A stretch of 19,688 bases of DNA, taken from the NCBI GenBank assembly GCA_964560135.1, contig CAZLKN010000056.1, positions 1 to 19,688 on the forward strand, in the 5' to 3' direction. The stretch is from CAZLKN01 sp964560135 (GTDB lineage: Bacteria; Actinomycetota; JAICYB01). The translations under genes were made by a program, and so were the position numbers. Positions within the stretch are counted from its first letter, which is position 1. Each line of letters begins with the position of its first letter. Positions 15,496 through 19,688 of this stretch are shown one piece after another. The notes under the pieces were generated by a model that was not told where the DNA came from, searched no databases, and worked only from the letters and a program-made list of their open reading frames with translations.

Positions 15496-15903
15496 TCAGA
15501 CGACGATCAAGATGCCTCGTTGCCGATTCGGATGTACCGAGCAGTAGAACGGATACGTCGTGGCCGATTCCGTGTACTCGAGCCCCAGGACCGGCGCGAC
15601 CTCACCGTTGTAGATGAGGTCACTCCAGAACAGCGGGCACTGGCCCTCGGGGGTGTCGTCGCACCACGGCTGGTCGTCCGAGCCGTACACGCCGAAGGCG
15701 ATGACGTTGTGCGGAAGGATGTCGGTGTTGGCGTGCAGGAGCGGTCCATCGGCCGGCGCGACCACCACCGGGGTGGCGTAGCCCACCTGGAAGCTTCCGG
15801 GGACCGACGCCACGACGGAGACCGAGGCGTTCGACGGCGTGCCGCTCAGCGCGACCGAGAACACGAGGACCATGGCGAGTGCCAGGGAGCAGCGGCGGCC
15901 CAT
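15496..15903 (-). CDS. Secreted cupredoxin 4 with Gln in place of the axial Met
   Basis: This 135-residue protein has a signal peptide (MGRRCSLALAMVLVFSVALSG). The domain has His65 (LPHNVI), the Cys81/Cys89 pair in the W-C...C-P-L-F-W insertion, and YCSVHPNRQ giving Cys121 and His124. At the position of the axial Met found in cupredoxins 1-3 the codon is CAA (Gln128), and no Met follows. Gln is the axial ligand of stellacyanins, which have lower potentials than Met-ligated sites, so a shifted redox potential is likely. No good ribosome-binding site precedes the ATG at 15903 (only a distant GGGA), and an in-frame stop lies upstream at 15948-15946, so the start is well bounded. It heads the unit with propeller G. 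Confidence 0.86.
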   Translation of the reverse strand: MGRRCSLALAMVLVFSVALSGTPSNASVSVVASVPGSFQVGYATPVVVAPADGPLLHANTDILPHNVIAFGVYGSDDQPWCDDTPEGQCPLFWSDLIYNGEVAPVLGLEYTESATTYPFYCSVHPNRQRGILIVV

Positions 15904-15982
15904 GGATGTGCGATGGTCCCATGCGGATGCAACGGCTACGGTCGGTCACCCCCTCGCGGGCATCGCTTCGTTCTGCTGCGAT

Positions 15983-16013
15983 GTTCTCCGTCCGGGTCGC
16001 GCAACCCTTTGTG
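15983..16013 (-). promoter_or_regulatory. Candidate bipartite promoter/operator of the cupredoxin 4 unit
   Basis: On the minus strand CACAAAGG (16013-16006) is followed after 19 bases by GAAC (15986-15983), matching the element upstream of cupredoxin 1. The palindrome TGTGCC-GG-GGCACA (16010-16023) overlaps the first box, as an operator would. The leader to the ATG at 15903 is about 79 bases. Confidence 0.35.
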
Positions 16014-16023
16014 CCGGGGCACA
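16010..16023. repeat. 14-base inverted repeat TGTGCC-GG-GGCACA
   Basis: Perfect 6+6 arms with a two-base spacer lie between the PucR-type gene and cupredoxin 4. The two-base GG spacer and CCGGGG core are the same as in the inverted repeat before cupredoxin 1. It is a plausible regulator binding site. Confidence 0.5.
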
Positions 16024-16090
16024 GTCTGCCGCGCGTACGTTAGGGGAGCTGCCCAACCGGCGAGCGCGCCGGGGCCACCTCCACGAAGTC

Positions 16091-17413
16091 CTATCTCCGT
16101 TCGGAGACCGCCGGTGCGGGTCCGCCGCGGGCGCTTGGGGGTCCCTGGTCGCTGCTGTGGACCTCCGGGGCGAGGATGCGGATGCCCATCGAGAGCTCCA
16201 CGAGGTCATCGAAGCTGCGCAGGTTCCGGCCCGTGACGTCGGCGATCCGTCGCAGGCGGTAGTGCACCGTGTTCGGATGCACCACGAGTTTCTCCGCCGC
16301 TCTGCCGGCATGGAGATCCGCGCTCAGGTACGCGCGGAGGGTCTCGAGAAGGACACCCCCCGAACGCTCGTCTTCCTCCAGCAACCGGCTGAGGCGGGGA
16401 TAGGTCATCCGTCTGGTCGTCTCGTCGGGGTCGTGGAGCAGGTAATCGAGGATCGGCACGTCGGAGAGCCAGGTCACCGCGGACCCGGTCGCGGCCGCCA
16501 GGGAGAGGGCGCGCCGGGCTTCGTCGAATCCCCGGCTGACGGCGTCCAGGCCCCCAACCGGCGTACTCAGACCCATGCGGATATCGATCCCGCGTAGCCG
16601 GCGGACCGTCAGCACGGGTTCGTGGGCTTGTTTCACCAGGTCGTGGGAGTCGTGCGAGGCGACGACACCGATGATCTCGTCGCGCCGCACGGCGACCAGC
16701 GTCGGCACCCGGGCGAAGTGGCGTTCGATCACTCCGACCACGATCGGCAGGGTCTCCGGATCGGAGAGCTCGGGGATGCGGGCGACCAGGACCACGAACT
16801 CGGCATCCGGATCGAGTCCCAGCTCCTGGGATCGCGTACGGGCTCGGCGGCGCAGGGGGAGCTGCCCCGACAGCAGATCCTCGAGGAGTTCCCCGCGGCG
16901 GCGGTCGTTCTCGGGCGCGAAGTGTTGCTGTGCCTCGATGTAGGCGCGGGTGATGATCGCGGTGACGTGGTCGTTGAAGGCCACGAGGTCGGCCACGAGC
17001 CCGAGGGCGGCCTGACGTCCTCCGGCGTCGTCCCCGCAGGCGGCAACGATGTGCTCCCACACCACGTGCTGCACGGCACGCGCCGCCTGGAGCATCGCTT
17101 CCAGCGGGATCAGGCGCTCGACCGCTCCGACGGCTCCGGCCTGGAAGAAGTCGATGTCGTCCTCCGACCACCCGTCGTCGCTCGACATCCATCGCAGGAG
17201 GATCCGTAGCGACTCGCCGACCGCCTTCTCCAGCTCGGCCTGCATCGCGTCGTCGAGGGCGGCGTACGCGGGCGAGGCCTCGCGGATGCGGCGGCTCACC
17301 TCGGTGGCGATGGTGGAATGCCGGCGGCCCAACCGCAGAAGGGAACGTTCGGCTACCGCGCTTCGCGGAGAACGTCCCGTACCTGAAGCGGGGGGATCAT
17401 GTGGTGCGTCCAT
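16091..17413 (-). CDS. PucR/CdaR-type transcriptional regulator
   Basis: This 440-residue cytoplasmic protein has three regions. Residues about 25-165 resemble the RsbRD-type helical sensor domain (IPLEAMLQAARAVQHVVWEH). Residues about 175-325 resemble the CdaR GGDEF-like domain. Residues about 355-415 are the PucR-type helix-turn-helix (LLETLRAYL...HPNTVHYRLRRIADVTGRNL). Members of the family activate catabolic or redox operons in response to small molecules. The start is the ATG at 17413 with GGAG six bases upstream; the longer frame to 17509 runs across the AT-rich promoter and is unlikely. It lies between the cupredoxin 4 unit and the divergent triple-cupredoxin gene, making it the obvious local regulator, but the targets are inferred. 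Confidence 0.88.
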   Translation of the reverse strand: MDAPHDPPASGTGRSPRSAVAERSLLRLGRRHSTIATEVSRRIREASPAYAALDDAMQAELEKAVGESLRILLRWMSSDDGWSEDDIDFFQAGAVGAVERLIPLEAMLQAARAVQHVVWEHIVAACGDDAGGRQAALGLVADLVAFNDHVTAIITRAYIEAQQHFAPENDRRRGELLEDLLSGQLPLRRRARTRSQELGLDPDAEFVVLVARIPELSDPETLPIVVGVIERHFARVPTLVAVRRDEIIGVVASHDSHDLVKQAHEPVLTVRRLRGIDIRMGLSTPVGGLDAVSRGFDEARRALSLAAATGSAVTWLSDVPILDYLLHDPDETTRRMTYPRLSRLLEEDERSGGVLLETLRAYLSADLHAGRAAEKLVVHPNTVHYRLRRIADVTGRNLRSFDDLVELSMGIRILAPEVHSSDQGPPSARGGPAPAVSERR

Positions 17414-17435
17414 GTTTCGCTCCAGAAGGTGACGA

Positions 17436-17463
17436 CCTATACTTGTGAAGGATACATAATTAA
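17436..17463 (-). promoter_or_regulatory. AT-rich promoter candidate for the PucR-type gene
   Basis: This is the only clearly AT-rich patch in the window. On the minus strand TTAATT (17463-17458) and TATAGG (17441-17436) are 16 bases apart, a weak -35/-10 pair. It would start transcription about 15 bases before the ATG at 17413. The region is also upstream of the divergent cupredoxin gene. Confidence 0.35.
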
Positions 17464-17487
17464 CTACCCGCTCGTCCTGGGCTCCCC

Positions 17488-17517
17488 CACAAAGGAGACC
17501 GGGCTGCAAGCGCGAAC
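17488..17517 (+). promoter_or_regulatory. Candidate bipartite promoter/operator of the anchored cupredoxin pair
   Basis: CACAAAGG (17488-17495) and GAAC (17514-17517) are 18 bases apart, the same element and orientation as before cupredoxins 1 and 4. About 29 bases separate it from the ATG at 17547. The paired boxes make it less likely that CACAAAGG is merely a ribosome-binding-like string. Confidence 0.33.
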
Positions 17518-17546
17518 CTTTGAGCTAACCTGGATCAAGGATGCGC

Positions 17547-18848
17547 ATGAAGAGGTCGGGTCCACTCAGAGATCCATCTTGGGCAAAGACGCTCGTGGCG
17601 GCTCTGGCCGCCGTTTCTCTGCTCGGGCTCGTCTCCGCCCCGGTGAGCGTCGCCGAGGAGCACGAGGAGCGGGTGGGCATGTCCGCCGTGACCGGGTTCT
17701 CGCCCGCCCGCCTGGAGATCGAGACCGGGACCACCGTCGTCTGGGAGAACGAGAACCACTTCGACTACCCCGTCGCCGGGGGCACCCACGAGGTGGTCGC
17801 GGACGACGGGTCGTTCGCCTCTCCGGCGATCGCGCCCGGTGCGAGCTGGGGCTACCGCTTCCTGGAGCCGGGGACCTACGCCTACCACGACGCCCGCGAC
17901 GACCGGCTCACCGGAGAGGTGGTGGTGACCGGTGAGCCTGTGCGTCCGGAGGTGCCCGAGGAGGACGTGGACATCGTCGAGCCGGATCCGAACGATACGC
18001 CGTCGTGGGGATTCGAGCCGGCCGACCTCGTGGTCACCGCCGGCACGAAGATCACCTGGCGGAACACCGGCGGTCAGGTCCACACGGTCACCGCCTCCGA
18101 CGAGTCGTTCGACTCCGGCGACGTGGCCCCCGGGGAGACCTGGGAGCGCACCTTCTCCGAGCCCGGTGCCTTCCAGTACTTCTGCGAGCCGCATCCGTGG
18201 ATGGAGGCCACCGTCCGGGTCGCCGCCGAGGATGGCGAACCACCGCCACCGCCGCCTCCGCCCCCATCGGCGAACGAGGGCTCTTCAGGCTCCGACGTGA
18301 CCTTCGACACGTCGCCGCCGCCGGCGTCGTCCGGGCCGCAGACCCACCGGGTCGCCGTGATCGAGGGGAACCTGTCGGATCCCGACACCTGGACGTACCG
18401 TCCGCAGACGGTGTCGGCGAAGACCGGCGACACGCTGGAGTGGCGCAACACCGGGTCCCTCGAGCACACCGTCACCGCCGACGACGGCTCGTTCGACTCC
18501 GGTGACATGGAGACCGACGACGCGTTCACGCGGACCTTCGACGAGCCCGGCACCTACCGGTACAGCTGTACCCCGCACCCCTGGATGACCGGTGCCGTGG
18601 TGGTCTCCGACCGCCCGGACGAGGTGGACGTCGAAGATCCCGAAGTGCTCGGCGGGTCGTTGGACGCTCCGCAGGCCGCCGGGCCCCCACCGGACCCCGG
18701 TGGCGGGGACGCCGCCCCCTTCGATCCACAACCGTCGGGATCGTCGATGCCCCTCCCGCTGGTCGTCGCGGTGGAGTTCCTGCTCCTGGCGCTGGCGGCG
18801 GCCTGGATCGTCTGGGCCAGCGACGGCCGCGCCGTCGAGAGGGCGTGA
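17547..18848 (+). CDS. Membrane-anchored triple-cupredoxin protein
   Basis: This protein has 433 residues from the ATG at 17547 (AAGG six bases upstream), or 435 from 17541. Using the longer numbering, a signal peptide (to about 38) is followed by three plastocyanin-like domains. Domain 1 (about 45-131) keeps His83 but has Asp117, Asp120 and Leu123 where Cys, His and Met belong, so its copper site looks lost. Domain 2 has His181, Cys215, His218 and Met221 (CEPHPWM). Domain 3 has His309, Cys343, His346 and Met349 (CTPHPWM). A poly-Pro linker (234-242) and an acidic Pro-rich stretch join the parts, and residues 403-426 form a C-terminal membrane helix with a basic end. This is a likely electron relay on the outer membrane face. 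The stop overlaps the next gene by four bases. Confidence 0.87.
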   Translation: MKRSGPLRDPSWAKTLVAALAAVSLLGLVSAPVSVAEEHEERVGMSAVTGFSPARLEIETGTTVVWENENHFDYPVAGGTHEVVADDGSFASPAIAPGASWGYRFLEPGTYAYHDARDDRLTGEVVVTGEPVRPEVPEEDVDIVEPDPNDTPSWGFEPADLVVTAGTKITWRNTGGQVHTVTASDESFDSGDVAPGETWERTFSEPGAFQYFCEPHPWMEATVRVAAEDGEPPPPPPPPPSANEGSSGSDVTFDTSPPPASSGPQTHRVAVIEGNLSDPDTWTYRPQTVSAKTGDTLEWRNTGSLEHTVTADDGSFDSGDMETDDAFTRTFDEPGTYRYSCTPHPWMTGAVVVSDRPDEVDVEDPEVLGGSLDAPQAAGPPPDPGGGDAAPFDPQPSGSSMPLPLVVAVEFLLLALAAAWIVWASDGRAVERA

Positions 18849-19453
18849 GCGCGACGTCCCCTCGGAAGTCGAACACGGTGCACGAGCGGGTGGTGCTTCC
18901 TCTGGGGATCCCGCTCGGCGTGATCGTAGTGACCCTGCTGCTGGTGTTCTCCATCTCCAGGATCCTCATCGCCCTGCACGACGTCGCCGTCTCGGTGGCC
19001 ATCGCCGGCAGCGCGGGGATCCTGATGATCGCCGCCCTGCTCGACGTGCTGCCCACCCGGCGGGACCGGCTCGTCCCCCTGTTCGCGATCGCCGCGGTGA
19101 CGGTGGTGGGCGGCGGGTTCTATGCGGCGACGCTGGGCGACGTCGACTCGCTTCTGGGCGCGCACGCCGCCGAGGACGAGGGCCACCCCCAGCTCCGCGT
19201 GATCGCCGAGGACGTCGACTTCCCTTCCGAGGTCTCCACGGGGGCCGGCGAGGTGGATATCACGCTGGTCAACGCGGGACGGGTGCCGCACACCTTCGTG
19301 TTCGACGACGTGGAGGGGTTCAAGCTCGAGGTCAACGCCGAGGGCGATGCCGACGCCGGACAGGTCGAGCTCGAACCGGGAAGCTACACCTTCTACTGCG
19401 ACGTCCCCGGTCACCGGGCCGCTGGGATGGAAGGCGTCCTGAACGTCGAGTAG
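18845..19453 (+). CDS. Three-helix membrane protein with C-terminal cupredoxin domain
   Basis: A GTG start overlapping the previous TGA (GTGA) gives 202 residues, so translation is probably coupled. Helices lie at about residues 16-38, 45-69 and 77-97. A linker is followed by a plastocyanin-type domain (about 115-202), with His149 (VPHTFV) and CDVPGHRAAGM giving Cys185, His190 and Met195, a complete type 1 site with the C-x4-H-x4-M spacing of plastocyanins. The domain is predicted to face outside. It is probably the membrane-proximal step of the electron path, close to a quinone pool or oxidase. No CuA-type double Cys is present, so it is not an oxidase subunit II. It is followed by a convergent gene 20 bases away. 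Confidence 0.85.
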   Translation: MSATSPRKSNTVHERVVLPLGIPLGVIVVTLLLVFSISRILIALHDVAVSVAIAGSAGILMIAALLDVLPTRRDRLVPLFAIAAVTVVGGGFYAATLGDVDSLLGAHAAEDEGHPQLRVIAEDVDFPSEVSTGAGEVDITLVNAGRVPHTFVFDDVEGFKLEVNAEGDADAGQVELEPGSYTFYCDVPGHRAAGMEGVLNVE

Positions 19454-19465
19454 CGGTTGGATGCG

Positions 19466-19481
19466 CGGGCGGCTCAGCCCG
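19466..19481. terminator. Weak hairpin between convergent genes
   Basis: CGGGC-ggctca-GCCCG lies just past the cupredoxin membrane gene and covers the stop codon of the opposing coiled-coil gene. Five pairs without a T-run make it only a possible bidirectional terminator. Confidence 0.25.
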
Positions 19482-19688
19482 TCTCGGGACGCTTCCTCGC
19501 GCCGACGGCCAGAGCGATATGGGTGACGTCGGACCGGAGTTGCGCCAACTCTGAACGGAGCTGTGCGAAACCCTGCTGCATCTCGGTGCGGAGTTGCTCA
19601 TCTCCCTCACGCATCTCGGCCCGGAGTTGCTCATCCCCCTCACGCATCTGGGTCCGGAGTTGCGTGTCCCCCTCACGCATCTGGGTCC
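19474..19688 (-). CDS. Coiled-coil protein with 11-residue repeats, 5' end outside window
   Basis: The minus-strand frame is open to the right edge and ends at the TGA 19476-19474, so at least 70 codons of C-terminus are visible. Four consecutive 11-residue units can be read: MREGDTQLRTQ, MREGDEQLRAE, MREGDEQLRTE and MQQGFAQLRSE. A partial unit precedes them, and LAQLRSDVTHIALAVGARKR follows. The hendecad spacing of Met/Leu suggests an extended coiled coil. No enzyme motif or signal is visible in this part. It has no evident functional link to the redox locus and may mark its boundary. Confidence 0.72.
   Translation of the reverse strand, partial: TQMREGDTQLRTQMREGDEQLRAEMREGDEQLRTEMQQGFAQLRSELAQLRSDVTHIALAVGARKRPETG
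19549..19688 (-). repeat. 33-base tandem repeats encoding hendecads
   Basis: Four units start at 19680, 19647, 19614 and 19581 on the minus strand, each opening with an ATG (CAT on the plus strand). The first three are nearly identical at DNA level (ATGCGTGAGGG...GACGAGCAACTCCG type) and the fourth is diverged. The array continues past the window edge. Confidence 0.75.

Noticed and set aside
17414..17509. N-terminal extension of the PucR-type protein to a start at 17509
   Set aside because: It would run through the AT-rich promoter patch and lacks a ribosome-binding site; the ATG at 17413 has GGAG at six bases.
18845..19453. Cytochrome oxidase subunit II
   Set aside because: It has three N-terminal helices and a single-Cys type 1 copper site, not the two-Cys CuA motif.

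Overview
The window is uniformly GC-rich, with G/C-dominated third codon positions and long antisense open frames. Nearly every gene encodes a protein with a signal peptide or membrane anchor, and there is a PucR/CdaR-type regulator. This suggests a high-GC Gram-positive bacterium (Actinomycetota), possibly one of its environmental deep-branching classes. That placement is inference from composition and gene families. I see no rRNA, tRNA, CRISPR array, insertion sequence, c-type cytochrome (CxxCH) or PQQ-biosynthesis gene.

Layout. (1) 1-768 (-) is a secreted protein with a Pro-Thr-Glu repeat tail cut by the left edge; 834-1295 (+) is a four-helix MauE/DoxX-like membrane protein with a CGC motif. 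(2) 1460-7716 (+) is a long operon-like run of three small secreted cupredoxins followed by three secreted PQQ-type beta-propellers (A, B, C). A very strong hairpin lies between A and B. (3) 7705-10852 (-) holds propellers D and E, tail to tail with C. (4) 11024-13406 (+), divergent from E, holds propeller F and a secreted protein of unknown family. (5) 13420-15903 (-) holds a small Ig-like secreted protein, propeller G and a fourth small cupredoxin; transcription runs cupredoxin, then G, then Ig-like. (6) 16091-17413 (-) is the PucR-type regulator. (7) 17547-19453 (+) is a membrane-anchored triple-cupredoxin protein overlapped by a three-helix membrane protein with an external cupredoxin domain. 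(8) 19474 to the right edge (-) is a partial coiled-coil protein built on 11-residue repeats.

The locus therefore packs seven PVA-dehydrogenase/quinoprotein-like propellers and six cupredoxin proteins (eight cupredoxin domains) into about 18 kb. My working model, which is inference, is an extracellular oxidation system. Diversified quinoproteins would oxidise different substrates and pass electrons to soluble blue-copper proteins, then to membrane-anchored cupredoxins near the respiratory chain. The MauE-like protein and the many conserved cysteines point to disulfide handling, and the PucR protein is the obvious local regulator.

Three details support a purpose-built system. A cupredoxin+propeller module occurs twice on opposite strands. 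A bipartite sequence, CACAAAGG-N18/19-GAAC, lies in matching orientation upstream of the three transcription units whose first gene is a cupredoxin. The propellers differ mainly in a loop often bracketed by cysteines, and only D has the vicinal Cys-Cys known from PQQ alcohol dehydrogenases.
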